Shown here one piece after another: positions 1 to 8,591 of a stretch of 64,000 nt of DNA (positions within the stretch are counted from its first letter, which is position 1; the number at the start of each line of letters is the position of its first letter). The notes under the pieces were generated by a model. It was given only the letters and a program-made list of their open reading frames with translations. It was not told the DNA's origin and did no database searches. Source of the DNA: G963667915 sp965197385 (lineage in GTDB: Bacteria > Acidobacteriota > Vicinamibacteria > Vicinamibacterales > UBA823); the NCBI GenBank assembly GCA_965197385.1, contig CBDANA010000007.1:558001-622000 (forward strand). Reading direction: 5' to 3'. The position numbers were made by a program, and so were the translations under genes.

Positions 1-217
1 GATGTAGATCTTGAGGCCGTCCACCCGGGTTGTCCGTGACGGTGTGCAGACATCATGAGAGTAGCGCGGGACTTGCCACCACCCGCAGGACCAAACGACG
101 GGTGACCCCCGAGCGGAGTCGACGGACAGTCCCGCGATCCGGCAATTCGAAGGATTGCCTCCCGCCCCGAGATCTCAGCCCTGAAGCCACCGCTCGCGTA
201 TAGTTGAAATCCGTCCC
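1..217. other. Left edge, no supported gene
   Basis: I see no convincing coding region here. Bases 61-115 resemble, at roughly 70 percent by eye, the left end of the inverted-repeat element at 33521-33728 (shared blocks GTAGCGC, CTTGCC and CCCCCGAGCG), so this may be a decayed copy of that repeat. Any gene belonging to bases 1-50 would have most of its body outside the window. Confidence 0.3.
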
Positions 218-1207
218 ATGCTGGCCATCGCAATCAGCAAGCCCGGCGGCCCGGAGGTTTTGACGCCCGTCGATCGGCCGACGCCGACGCCGGGGCGAGG
301 GGAGATCCTCATCGCCGTGGCGGCGTCCGGGGTCAATCGCCCGGACGTCATGCAGCGGCAGGGGAAGTATCCGCCGCCGCCCGGCGCGTCCGACCTGCCC
401 GGACTCGAGGTAGCGGGCACCGTAGCCGCGTGCGGCGCGGATGTGGACCGATGGCGGGTCGGCGACTCGGTCTGTGCGTTGGTGTCCGGTGGTGGATATG
501 CGGAGTACTGCGTGGCCGCGGCGCCGGTGGCGCTGCCGATTCCGCAGGGCGTCGATTTCATTTCTGCAGCTGCCATGCCGGAGACCTACTTCACGGTCTG
601 GACCAATCTCTTCGACCGCGGCCGCCTGGAGGCGGGCGAGCGGTTGCTCGTCCACGGCGGCTCCAGCGGTATCGGCACGACGGCCATTCAACTGGCGACC
701 GCGTTCGGTGCGAAGGTCTTCGCCACCGCCGGGAGCGTCGACAAGTGCGCCGCGTGCGAGCGGCTGGGTGCCGAGCGCGCGATCAACTACCACGTGGAAG
801 ACTTCGTCGAGGTCGTCAAGCAGCTCACCGGAGGCGATGGCGTAGATGTCGTGCTCGACATGGTGGGCGGCGACTATGCGCCGCTGAATATCTCGATCCT
901 CGCGCCGGATGGCCGGTTGGTGCAGATTGCGATCCTGGGCGGCCCGAAGTCGACGATCAACTGGATCCCGATCTTGCAGCGCCGGCTGACGCTGACCGGC
1001 TCGACGCTCCGGGCGCGCCCCGTGGCCGAGAAAGCGGCGATCGCCCAGGCCCTCCTCCGCAAGGTGTGGCCGATTGTCGAGCGCGGCCTGGCGCGACCGG
1101 TCGTGCATGCGACCTTCCCGCTGCGTGAGGCGGTCGAGGCGCACCGCCTGATGGATGCGGGCACACACATCGGCAAGATCGTGCTGATTGCCCAGCCGGC
1201 CAGTTAG
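218..1207 (+). CDS. NAD(P)H-quinone oxidoreductase, zinc-free MDR family (PIG3/QorA-like)
   Basis: Cytosolic medium-chain reductase of 329 residues that would reduce quinones or enones with NAD(P)H. The N-terminal GroES-like domain contains VNRPDVMQRQGKYPPPPG (about residues 38-56) and GLEVAGTV. The Rossmann domain has the nucleotide loop HGGSSGIGTTAIQLA at residue 146 onward, followed by FATAGSVDKC. The cysteines and GHE motif that bind catalytic zinc in alcohol dehydrogenases are absent, which fits the quinone oxidoreductase branch. Length is normal for the family. The start ATG follows GTCCC with no strong ribosome site. The TAG stop at 1205-1207 is formed by the first bases of a dispersed repeat, and the gene converges on treT across two repeat units. 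Family assignment is secure; the physiological substrate is unknown. Confidence 0.9.
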   Translation: MLAIAISKPGGPEVLTPVDRPTPTPGRGEILIAVAASGVNRPDVMQRQGKYPPPPGASDLPGLEVAGTVAACGADVDRWRVGDSVCALVSGGGYAEYCVAAAPVALPIPQGVDFISAAAMPETYFTVWTNLFDRGRLEAGERLLVHGGSSGIGTTAIQLATAFGAKVFATAGSVDKCAACERLGAERAINYHVEDFVEVVKQLTGGDGVDVVLDMVGGDYAPLNISILAPDGRLVQIAILGGPKSTINWIPILQRRLTLTGSTLRARPVAEKAAIAQALLRKVWPIVERGLARPVVHATFPLREAVEAHRLMDAGTHIGKIVLIAQPAS

Positions 1208-1370
1208 CAGCTCGTCGTAAGAGTCCCCGGCATTCGACCGGCGCTGCATCCCGCCTAGCTACGTTACTCCTCGGTCAAATACAGCCGGTATTTTCCCTTG
1301 TCGCGTCTTGCCAATCGGGCGCATCACCTGCGCTCGCGCGGCCGACGCGACGCTGCTTCATCGTGAGGCT
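1205..1370. repeat. Diverged copy A0 of the dispersed inverted-repeat element
   Basis: The left end TTAGCAGCTCGTCGTAAGAG resembles the TAGCAGCCCGTGGTGAAAG end of the complete copies, and the family core TCAAATACAGCCGGTATT lies at 1275-1292 after a GCATTCGACCGGCGCTGCATCCCG stretch shared with other copies in broken form. The right end is decayed and only partly complementary to the left. It lies in tandem with copy A1, so together they fill the whole spacer between two convergent genes. The quinone oxidoreductase stop codon is the TAG of the repeat end. Confidence 0.45.
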
Positions 1371-1558
1371 TAGCAGCCCGTGGTGAAAGTCTCGCTGCAT
1401 TCGACCGCCGATACATGCCGCCATGGGCGGCGCTGGGCGTTGTCCACGATGGGTCAAATACTCCCGGTATTCTCCCTCCTCGTGCCTGGCCCTGGGCGAC
1501 CGCGGCTTTGGTTCAGCGGGGTCTCGGTGCGACGCGGGCCTTTCACCACGGGCTGCTA
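1371..1558. repeat. MITE-like inverted-repeat element, copy A1 (188 bp)
   Basis: The element is bounded by TAGCAGCCCGTGGTGAAAG at 1371-1389 and its reverse complement ending at 1558, a 19-base perfect terminal inverted repeat. The core TCAAATACTCCCGGTATT (itself a small palindrome, AATAC...GTATT) is at 1454-1471. It carries no plausible gene. TA dinucleotides occur at both ends, as expected for a TA-targeting (IS630/mariner-like) non-autonomous element, but no matching transposase is in the window. The terminal CTA at 1556-1558 is the TAG stop of treT read on the minus strand. Confidence 0.75.
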
Positions 1559-2791
1559 GGGCAGGCCAACGAGATAGCGGATGTCCTTGGCCGGGTCCTC
1601 CAGGGCTAGGATCATCAGCAGGTAGTCCCGGATGTGGCGCGTCGTGAGGAAGTTCTGCTTGACGTGCAGGTAGCCGTTCGTGCCGAGCCGCTGGCGCAGG
1701 CTCGGATTGCCCAGCAGCTCGATCACGCGGTTCGCGGCCCCCTCGGGCGAGTGCACGAGAAATCCGGTGACGCCGTCGAGGATCTGCAGCTTGATCCCGC
1801 CTACGGCGCCGCCGATCACCGGCTTCTGCTTCCAGAGCCCTTCGGTGACCGTCAAGCCGAAGCCTTCCTTGATCGACTTCTGCAGCACCACGGTCGAGCC
1901 GCGTACGAGCGCGTTGATCTCGAGATCGCTGTGCGGCGGCAGGGCCAAGATGTGAATGTCGGCGTCACCGTCGGCCGCCGCTTCCACCTCGCGCAGCATC
2001 TCGGCGCCCTCGGGGTCGTCCTCGGCCGCTCCGCCGGCAAGGATCAGCTGACAGTCGTGGCGGCGTTTGACGAGCCGGTAGGCCTGGATCACGCCGACCG
2101 GATCCTTGAGGCGATCGAACCGTGAAATCTGTGTGAGGATTGGCCGGTCAGGATCGAGACCGTACCGTGCCAGGGTCCGGTCGACCTCGGCCTGCGGCAG
2201 CTCCTTGTTCTTGTCGCTCAACGGATCGATCGACGGCGCGATCCTGAACTGCGGGATTTGCAGCCGCTGGGAGAATTCCGGCATCGAGAACACGGAGCTG
2301 TCGTACTGATCCACGTAGGGCCTGAGAAAATCCCACACCCGGCGGTTGGGTGTGGAGATGTCGATGTGGCAGCGCCAGATCCAGCGGCGGTCGCCGTTCC
2401 GGCTCTGGATGAGGCCGGCCGGTTGCGGGTCGTGGACGACGACGACGTCGCCCTTGATCTCCAGCTCCTCGAGGTTCCGGGCCGTCGTCTCGCGATACAC
2501 ATCGAGCATCGTGTCGGTGATCGTATCGGGGCTGCCGTGCAGCGCGTTGTGAAACGCCTTGGTGACTTCGAAGAATGGGGCCTCACCCTTGATAACGTCC
2601 CACGATGTGTCGATGCCGAGCTCACGTAGCAGCGGGACCATGCGGTTGAGGATCTCCGCGACCCCGCCGCCGACCGCGGTGGAGTTGATGTGCTGGAGCG
2701 TGCGGTGCTTGATCTGATCGGCGGCGACGAGCAGCTCGTCGATGACCTCTGGGCCCACGACCGCCCGATAGTCCCTCAGCGTGGCGCTCAT
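1556..2791 (-). CDS. treT: Trehalose synthase, glycosyltransferring (GT4, TreT-like)
   Basis: GT-B glycosyltransferase of 411 residues. Characterised TreT enzymes join NDP-glucose and glucose to make trehalose. The N-terminus has LQHINSTAVGGGVAEIL (about residues 33-49), the acceptor/donor loop of this family. The C-terminal nucleotide-sugar domain has SRFDRLKDP (about 222), QLILAGGAAEDDPEG, and the EGFGLTVTEG E-x7-E motif near 310. Length matches the family. It overlaps the upstream DUF5752 gene by four bases (ATGA), so the two are translationally coupled. The stop codon is contributed by the terminal TAG of repeat A1, so the last residue or two may differ from the ancestral protein. Expected role: compatible-solute or stress metabolism. 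Confidence 0.88.
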   Translation of the reverse strand: MSATLRDYRAVVGPEVIDELLVAADQIKHRTLQHINSTAVGGGVAEILNRMVPLLRELGIDTSWDVIKGEAPFFEVTKAFHNALHGSPDTITDTMLDVYRETTARNLEELEIKGDVVVVHDPQPAGLIQSRNGDRRWIWRCHIDISTPNRRVWDFLRPYVDQYDSSVFSMPEFSQRLQIPQFRIAPSIDPLSDKNKELPQAEVDRTLARYGLDPDRPILTQISRFDRLKDPVGVIQAYRLVKRRHDCQLILAGGAAEDDPEGAEMLREVEAAADGDADIHILALPPHSDLEINALVRGSTVVLQKSIKEGFGLTVTEGLWKQKPVIGGAVGGIKLQILDGVTGFLVHSPEGAANRVIELLGNPSLRQRLGTNGYLHVKQNFLTTRHIRDYLLMILALEDPAKDIRYLVGLP

Positions 2792-3444
2792 GCGGGGACT
2801 CGCAGGTCGCGGCCGAGCGCCACGATGGCGTTGCGAAGCTCGTCGAGGGTGCGGATGTAGGGGTCTAGTCCGTCGATCGCTTCCGCCAGGTCAGGCCGGC
2901 CGCGATCTTTAATCCATCGCGAGAAGTCGTTCGTACGCCGGTGCAGGCGCAGCCGCGCTTCGAAGAAATGAAAGTACAGCGACGCGGTGCTGACGCTCGG
3001 CAGCTTCCTGAAGAAGTCTGGAATGTTCGTAGCGACGACACCGGTGGGCAGGATGAAGCTCTTGGATTTGCAGAAATGGAAAGCGTCGTCCGGGTGGCAT
3101 TCTAAGCCCGGTCGCCGCATGTTCGGCAGGTAGCCGTCGATCGTCGAGACGAGCGCCGAACGGAGTTCGCGGATACTCGTGAAGGCGAGCAGGTCGAGCG
3201 AGGTCAGCTTCTCCGCGAGCGCCTCCTCGCGCAGCGCTGTATGCACCCAGCGCGCGAAGTCGTTGTAGTAGATTGGCTTCTCGAAGTTGTGCGCCAGATA
3301 TTCCTGGTGCGTGTGATAGAAGACCGACGAGCCGGGCAGTTTCTGCAGTGCGGCGCGAAGGTCGGAAACGCTGAGGGCCTTGACGCCGGTGAGCGCCACA
3401 AGGCGGAGCTCGGTGTGAAAGGTGAAGCTCTTGGTACTGGGCAT
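2788..3444 (-). CDS. DUF5752 family protein, partner of TreT
   Basis: Soluble protein of 218 residues without signal peptide or membrane segment. I recognise it as DUF5752 from the pattern FYHTHQEYLAHN (about residues 41-52), FARWVHTALREEALAEKL, FHFCKSKSFILPTG and SLYFHFFEARLRL. Such proteins are commonly encoded beside TreT-like glycosyltransferases, as here with a four-base overlap, which suggests a trehalose-linked role. The biochemical function is unknown. The ATG at 3442-3444 is preceded by a purine-rich stretch (minus-strand GAGCGGGGCG). Confidence 0.75.
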   Translation of the reverse strand: MPSTKSFTFHTELRLVALTGVKALSVSDLRAALQKLPGSSVFYHTHQEYLAHNFEKPIYYNDFARWVHTALREEALAEKLTSLDLLAFTSIRELRSALVSTIDGYLPNMRRPGLECHPDDAFHFCKSKSFILPTGVVATNIPDFFRKLPSVSTASLYFHFFEARLRLHRRTNDFSRWIKDRGRPDLAEAIDGLDPYIRTLDELRNAIVALGRDLRVPA

Positions 3445-3629
3445 CGCCCCGCTCGTCCCTTCGGCACGCGACTGTCACCCTCACGCCGATGGTGCCCATA
3501 CTATATATCCGGTAGGGCCGCCCTCGACACACAAGTTACTGTGGCCGTTAAGGTTTCTGGCAACTGACCAAGAGATGGAGGTGTCGGCAAGAAGTACGTG
3601 AGCAGTCGGGAAGCGCTCGGACGGGCGGC

Positions 3630-5017
3630 CTACGGCTCGTCGCTCGACGCCGCCAGTTGCACCCGGCCGATACCGTGTTCGTAGATGATCGCGGTGCCGA
3701 ACGGTTCCGACAGTCGGATCACGTCGTCGATGATCTTCCGGCCCAACTCTGGCTCGGCAAACATCGATCGCCCGCGGACCGTACGCGGCTGGCCGAACCC
3801 GGCGTGATCGGGTGCAGTGTCAGATCCACCAGTTGCCCCTCTTCCCACTCGGCCACCGCGACCACCGACTCCCAGATCTCGCGCTGCGACGGAAACCCTC
3901 TCGTGTCGTGGTCGTACCGGCGATCGTTGAAGTCGGCGACGTGGGCATCGCTGTCCAGATCGTACGGCTCGTAGTTCTCGCTCGGTAGGCGCAGCAGCGT
4001 TTCGTTCTGGAACAGAAAGTTCGCCAGGCTATAGAGGATCGGCTTCCCGTTGCGGAATTCGATCCTGCGGACGACGTGCGGGCCGTGGCCGACGAAGATG
4101 TCTGCGCCCGCGTCGACCATGGCGTGTGCGAACTCGACGAGGAATTGCGCCGGGACGAAGCGGTCGCCATCACCTTCGTGGGCGTGGATCGTCACGATCG
4201 TATAGTCGGCCAGGCGGCTGGCGTTGGCGACGACCGCGCCGATTTCCCTGACGTCATCAGGATTCGCTTCGGTCCGGACCGCCGGTGCGTCGCCCACGAC
4301 GAACCGGTTGCCGCGGAAGCTCAACCCGTCACCGGTGGCTGGCGGGTCCATGCCGAGCTCCTGCATCATGCTCCGGAGCGATTCGAGCCGCTCGCGCGGC
4401 ACGACGTAGGTGGTCGAGAACCGGAGCGGATTCAGGCCGGGCCGGGCCGGGATGTCGCCGCGTGTCCGGCCGGCCCGGGAGTGGTCGGGGAAGGTCGAGG
4501 CGACCGAGATCAGCGCCACGCGCGCCTCGGTCGTCTCCAGGAATGTGGCCTCGCGGGCCTCGGCCAGGCTCTGGCCGACGCCGGCCTGTAGCAGGCCGGC
4601 GTCACGGACGCGGCGGGTCGTCAGATCCATCCCCAGCGTGCCGTAATCGCCCGTATGATTGTTCGCGCGCGACACTATGTCGAATCCCGCCCAGACCAGC
4701 TCGTCGACGAGCGCGGGCGCGGCCCGCATGTAGGTGCCCCCGCTTTGGTGCATCGGGTAGGGCTCGTAGTCGTGGAACAACATCTCGAGATTCGTGAACG
4801 CCAGATCGGCGCCGCGGAGCAGCTCGATCATGTCGAGGAACTCCGGTTCTTGATAGACCGAGAGCCGGCGGGTGATGATGGAGTCGCCGGTCAGCGCCAT
4901 CGTGAAGCGGTCGGCCACGGGGTCCTGTCCTGAGGCGGTGCCGGGCGCCCAGGACCCGGCAGTCAGGACGCCGGTGGCCAGCGCGATCGAGGCGAACGTG
5001 AGTGGTCGGAGCAGCAT
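3630..5017 (-). pseudogene. CapA-like secreted metallophosphatase-fold protein, C-terminal frameshift
   Basis: CapA/PgsA family protein (calcineurin-like fold, associated with poly-gamma-glutamate and other polymer systems). The start ATG at 5015-5017 has GGGAGA six bases upstream and opens a signal peptide ending near TASGQ. Family motifs follow in order: TGDSIITRRLS, FTNLEMLFHDYEPYP, SRANNHTGDYG, IHAHEGDGDRF, FVGHGPHVVRRIE and PILYSLANFLFQNE. The reading frame breaks near 3798-3802: LHPITPG continues as FGQPRTVRGRSMFAEPELG only after restoring one base (GGTTCGG where GGTTTCGG would keep frame). The out-of-frame tail runs to 3630. This is either a one-base deletion in the genome or an assembly error; the rest is well preserved, so the lesion would be recent. 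Confidence 0.75.
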
Positions 5018-5121
5018 GACGTTTCTCCCGCGGCGCCAGGCGCGCGCCGGACACGAATGGCAGGATTGTAGCCCAGGTCTCCCGGCAGGCGGGCGGCCGC
5101 TTCCATACACGAGGTGAGGCG

Positions 5122-5472
5122 ATGAAGCCGGTGACGTGGGAAGAAATTCCAGTGGAGCGCATCAGTAACTCGGTCGAGCGTCGGGTCGTATGGGGCGACC
5201 ACGGCACCTTCGCCCGGCTGACCCTGGCGGGCGGCACGCACGTGGGGAAGCACCGCCATCCGGCCGAACAGTTTACCGTCGTCATCGACGGCGCGTTGCG
5301 CCTGAACATCGAAGGTGAGGAGGTGCTGCTTCAGACCGGCCAGATACTCGTCATCCCAGCGAACGCCGAGCACGAGGCCTGGGTGATGGAGGACTGTATC
5401 GTGTGGGACTTCTTTACCGAGCGGCGCAACGACTGGGAGGAAGAGCAAAGCCAATATCTCGACAGCAAGTAG
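5122..5472 (+). CDS. Single-domain cupin protein
   Basis: Small soluble protein of 116 residues with a complete cupin_2 barrel. Motif 1 is GTHVGKHRHPAEQFTVVIDG, with likely metal ligands His44, His46 and Gln50. Motif 2 is PANAEHEAWVMEDC, with a histidine near 84. A strong ribosome site (GAGGTGAGG) precedes the ATG. It stands alone between two minus-strand genes, so it may be a separate transcription unit. Cupins of this size serve as sugar isomerases, dioxygenases or binding proteins; the sequence does not distinguish these. Confidence 0.8.
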   Translation: MKPVTWEEIPVERISNSVERRVVWGDHGTFARLTLAGGTHVGKHRHPAEQFTVVIDGALRLNIEGEEVLLQTGQILVIPANAEHEAWVMEDCIVWDFFTERRNDWEEEQSQYLDSK

Positions 5473-5479
5473 CCGTCCG

Positions 5480-6809
5480 TCACATGCAGGTCGAGCGCAG
5501 CGCTTCGTCGAGCGCGTCGACTAGGTGATTGATCTCCAGTTCGGTGATCACGAACGGTGGGGCCAGCATGAGGTGCTCGTCGTCGGTCCCGTCGATCGTG
5601 CCTCGAATCGCCTGCACCAGGAGGCCGTTGCGCTTCGGTTTGTCGACGATTCGCTCGACGAACCGAGCCTTTCGCCGAATCGGCGTCCGAGCGCTCTTGT
5701 CGGCCACCAGTTCGATCGTCTGCAGCAGGCCCTGACCGCTAATGTCACCCACCCGGGCGATCCGTTCGAGCCGGGCGAGGCGGTTCGTGCAGGTGCTCGC
5801 CTTGCCGCCGGGCCCGGAGGACGAGGTCATGCGTCTCGATGTAGCGCTGCACCGCGAGGCCGGCCGCCACCGACGGCGGATGTGCCTGGTGCGTGAAACC
5901 TGGCGCGAAGCCATCGTTCGGCCCTTTCGTATCCTTCCAGACACGCTCGCTCACGAGTACGGCGCCTAGCGGCGCATACCCGCTCGCCAGCCCAGATCCG
6001 AGCAGGATGACGTCGGGCACGACGTCCCAGTGCTGGACGGCGAAGTACTGTCCGGTGCGCCCGCCGCCGGTGAGGGTCTCGTCGGCGATGAAGAGTACGC
6101 CGTGCCGGTCGCAGATGTCACGCACTTATCGGAGATAGGTCGGCGGCGGCACGGCGCCGCTCGTCGCGCCGACGATCGGCTCGCAGATGAACGCGGCGAC
6201 CGTGTCCGGCCAGACGCGGGCCAGGGTCTCGTCGATATCCTTCGCGCACGCCAGCCCACAGACAGGGTACGCTGCGTCGAACGGGCAGCGGTAGCAGTAG
6301 CATTCCGCCGCCAACGGCGTGTCGGTCGGGATGTAGCTCTGACGCGGCGCGCGGTTTCCAGAGAGGGTCAGCGTCCCGGCGGTCGCGCCGTGGTAGCCGT
6401 GCCAGCGACCCAGGATCGTCTTGCGGGACGACTCGCCGCGGGAGGCCCAGTAGCGTCGCACGATCGCGATCGCCAGCTCGGTAGCTTCCGAGCCGCCCGA
6501 GGTGAATGTCACGCGCGCATGCTGCGGCGGGCCCGGAAATCGATCGTTCAGTAGACGTGCGAGCTCCAGGCTCTGCGGCGTGTCGAACTGCAACCGATGC
6601 ACGTACGGCAGACGCCGGGCGGCCGCGCCGATTGCCTCGGCCACGCTCAGCACGCCGTGGCCAATCGTCACCACCCCGCCGCCGCCGGACGCATCCAGGT
6701 ATCGGGCTCCTGTGTCGTCGACGATGTACACCCGTTCGCTGCGCTCGACGACGGGCCGGATGGATTCCTCTGGATACAGCAGGAGATGGTGAGTGGGCTC
6801 GTCACCCAT
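5480..6809 (-). pseudogene. Class III aminotransferase, nonsense-mutated and frameshifted
   Basis: About 442 codons of a PLP fold-type I aminotransferase. The 5' part reads LDASGGGGVVTIGHG, FTSGGSEATELAIAIVRRYW and GRWHGYHGATAGTLTLSGN, then an in-frame TAA at 6126-6128 follows PPTYLR. The same frame resumes with RDICDRHGVLFIADETLTGGGRTGQYFA. A second lesion, one extra C near 5780-5786 (GAACCGCC), shifts the frame; the true tail RLARLERIARVGDISGQGL onward ends at 5480. In addition the motif PDVILLGSGLASGYAPLG has serine where the family has the PLP-binding lysine (GKGL). Three independent defects make loss of function likely. Homologues act on omega-amino acids or glutamate semialdehyde-type substrates; the original substrate cannot be told. 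Confidence 0.8.
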
Positions 6810-6826
6810 GCGACGTGATCAGGCGG

Positions 6827-7660
6827 CTAGCGCCTTCCGGCGCCGGCAATCGTGTTGCGCAGGGTGCCGACGCCCTCTAACTCGATTTCCACGACGTCGC
6901 CGGGTTGCATTGCCTGCGTGGTGCCCGGCGTGCCGGTGTAGATGACGTCGCCCGGCTCCAGCGTCACGAACCGGCTGACGTAGCTGACGATCATGGGCAC
7001 GTCGAAGATGAGATCGTCCGTCCGCGCCGACTGACGCACCTCACCGTTGAGCCGGGTCTGCAGCCGCAAATTCCCGATGTCCAACCCGGTGACAACGGCT
7101 GGCCCGAGCGGGCCGAACGTGTCGGACGCTTTGGCCCGAAACCACTGCAGATCGGACGCTTGCCAGTTGCGCTCGCTCACGTCGTTGCCAGCCGTGACGC
7201 CAAAGACGTAATCGAGAGCGTCTGCTTCGGACACATGGCGCGCCCGCTTGCCGATCACGACGACCATCTCCCCCTCGTAGTGCACGTTGCCGGCGCCAGG
7301 CGGAAAGATGATCTCGTCACCTGTGGCGATGAGCGACGTGGGGTACTTGATGAACAGTCCCGGATAGGGGTCGGCTGTGCGCTCGCCGAGATGGCTCCGG
7401 TAGTTGAAGCCGACGGCGACGATCTTTGACGGCTCCACCGGCACGAGCAGCCGCGCGTCGGCCAGGGGGACGGCGCGCCCGGTCGGCTCGGCGGACTGAA
7501 AGATGTCGCCGCGCAGCTCACGGATCGTCTCGCCGTCGAGAATGCCGTACGACTCGGCGCCGTCGTGGGCGTAGCGGACGTACTTCGTGATGCCCTGCCC
7601 CGACGCTGTCGCGGCGCACAGCAGCGCGACGCCCAGCGTCCCGGCGATGATCCTCATCAT
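6827..7660 (-). CDS. Secreted fumarylacetoacetate hydrolase (FAH) family protein
   Basis: Protein of about 277 residues with the FAH hydrolase/isomerase fold: AVGFNYRSHLGE, EGEMVVVIGKRA (two of the acidic metal ligands), VFGVTAGNDVSERNWQ, TFGPLGPAVVTG, and ETQ-like TGTPGTTQAMQPGDVVEIELEGVG at the C-terminus. The start at the ATG pair 7655-7660 follows AGGA at good spacing and gives a clear signal peptide (MMRIIAGTLGVALLCAATASG). FAH proteins are usually cytosolic catabolic enzymes, so export is notable. The gene is followed upstream by DUF350 and lytic transglycosylase genes on the same strand. Confidence 0.85.
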   Translation of the reverse strand: MMRIIAGTLGVALLCAATASGQGITKYVRYAHDGAESYGILDGETIRELRGDIFQSAEPTGRAVPLADARLLVPVEPSKIVAVGFNYRSHLGERTADPYPGLFIKYPTSLIATGDEIIFPPGAGNVHYEGEMVVVIGKRARHVSEADALDYVFGVTAGNDVSERNWQASDLQWFRAKASDTFGPLGPAVVTGLDIGNLRLQTRLNGEVRQSARTDDLIFDVPMIVSYVSRFVTLEPGDVIYTGTPGTTQAMQPGDVVEIELEGVGTLRNTIAGAGRR

Positions 7661-7715
7661 GGCGTGTCCTGACGTGTCGCGCGGGACGGAGGGCACTCCT
7701 CCGAAGGCTGGCCTC

Positions 7716-7940
7716 CTAGTTCAAGCCCATCCCGATCACGAGACCGGTGGCGATGCCGAGGCCGATGAAAATTGAGCCTACCACGATTCCCACCGCCACA
7801 TTGCCCTTCGCCAGCTGCTCGTGAGTGTCGAACGCCGTGATGCGATCGAACGTCTTGTAGCCCACGATCATGAAGGCGAGCGTGATCACGGCCCCTGTGA
7901 TGGCGTACGCAAAATTGAGAGCGAGAATGGTGAAGTCCAT
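7716..7940 (-). CDS. DUF350 small membrane protein
   Basis: A 74-residue protein with two hydrophobic segments (about residues 5-28 and 48-72) separated by a charged loop KTFDRITAFDTHEQLAKGNVAV. This arrangement, and the loop in particular, matches the DUF350 family of inner-membrane proteins. The start overlaps the stop of the upstream lytic transglycosylase by one base (TGATG), so the two are coupled. Function is unknown. Confidence 0.75.
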   Translation of the reverse strand: MDFTILALNFAYAITGAVITLAFMIVGYKTFDRITAFDTHEQLAKGNVAVGIVVGSIFIGLGIATGLVIGMGLN

Positions 7941-8512
7941 CAGTGCCAGGTTTCTCGGATTTTGTCAATACGGGCGACGTAGGTGAGCGTCTCTTGGCTA
8001 CGCCGCCCCGTGATCTGCGGAAGGCTCATTTCGATGGACCGCCAGAGATTCGGGTCGAGTCCCTGCCGCTCGGCGACGGACTGCGCCCGGAGGATGCTCC
8101 GGCGGCCGGCGTTGTAGGACCCGAACATGAATTTGATGCGATCGACGAGAGGGCGCGGCGCCTGCCAGACGTCGAACTGCTGCCGGTCGTACCAGACGCC
8201 GGCCGCGATGCTCCAGCGCGGGCTGAGGCGGCCGCCCGCGATCGCCGGATTTCGCCGCCGAATGTCCTCGAACGTACGCGGCATGATCTGCATCAAGCCG
8301 ACCGCGCCGACCGACGATTCCGCCTCTGGCTCGAGCTGTGATTCGGCAACCGCCTGCGCCTTGAACTGCGTCCAATCGAAGGCGACGCCGAAGTAGCGCT
8401 TGGAGTACTTCCGGAAGTAGCCGTCGTAGGTCGTCACCTGCTCGTAGCGCGCGTACCCCGTCGCGGTCGCGGCGCCACCAGCGATCAGCAGCAGCGCGAT
8501 CACCGAGCGCAT
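7940..8512 (-). CDS. SLT-type lytic transglycosylase
   Basis: Peptidoglycan lyase of 190 residues with an N-terminal signal or anchor helix (about residues 3-20). The transglycosylase domain shows the catalytic glutamate in AQAVAESQLEPEAESSVGAV, then GLMQIMPRTFEDI, GVWYDRQQFDVW and FMFGSYNAGRRSI, which are the conserved blocks of the Slt/MltC fold. It would cleave glycan strands in the periplasm. Coupled by one-base overlap to the downstream DUF350 gene. Confidence 0.88.
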   Translation of the reverse strand: MRSVIALLLIAGGAATATGYARYEQVTTYDGYFRKYSKRYFGVAFDWTQFKAQAVAESQLEPEAESSVGAVGLMQIMPRTFEDIRRRNPAIAGGRLSPRWSIAAGVWYDRQQFDVWQAPRPLVDRIKFMFGSYNAGRRSILRAQSVAERQGLDPNLWRSIEMSLPQITGRRSQETLTYVARIDKIRETWH

Positions 8513-8591
8513 GGCGGGCGGCTCCAGACTGGCAGCATCTGTCCTCCAACTCCAGAGTATAGCGGATCGCCGGGGTCCGACCGTTCCCGGC

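Noticed and set aside
53..1249. Long open frame on the minus strand opposite the quinone oxidoreductase, and similar antisense frames opposite other genes (for example 9412-10893, 24757-26175, 28514-29599, 30251-31639, 42489-43673, 47884-49149, 61084-62805)
   Set aside because: High GC third positions make long antisense frames common. Their products are arginine- and histidine-rich without domain motifs, while the opposite strand encodes recognisable proteins.
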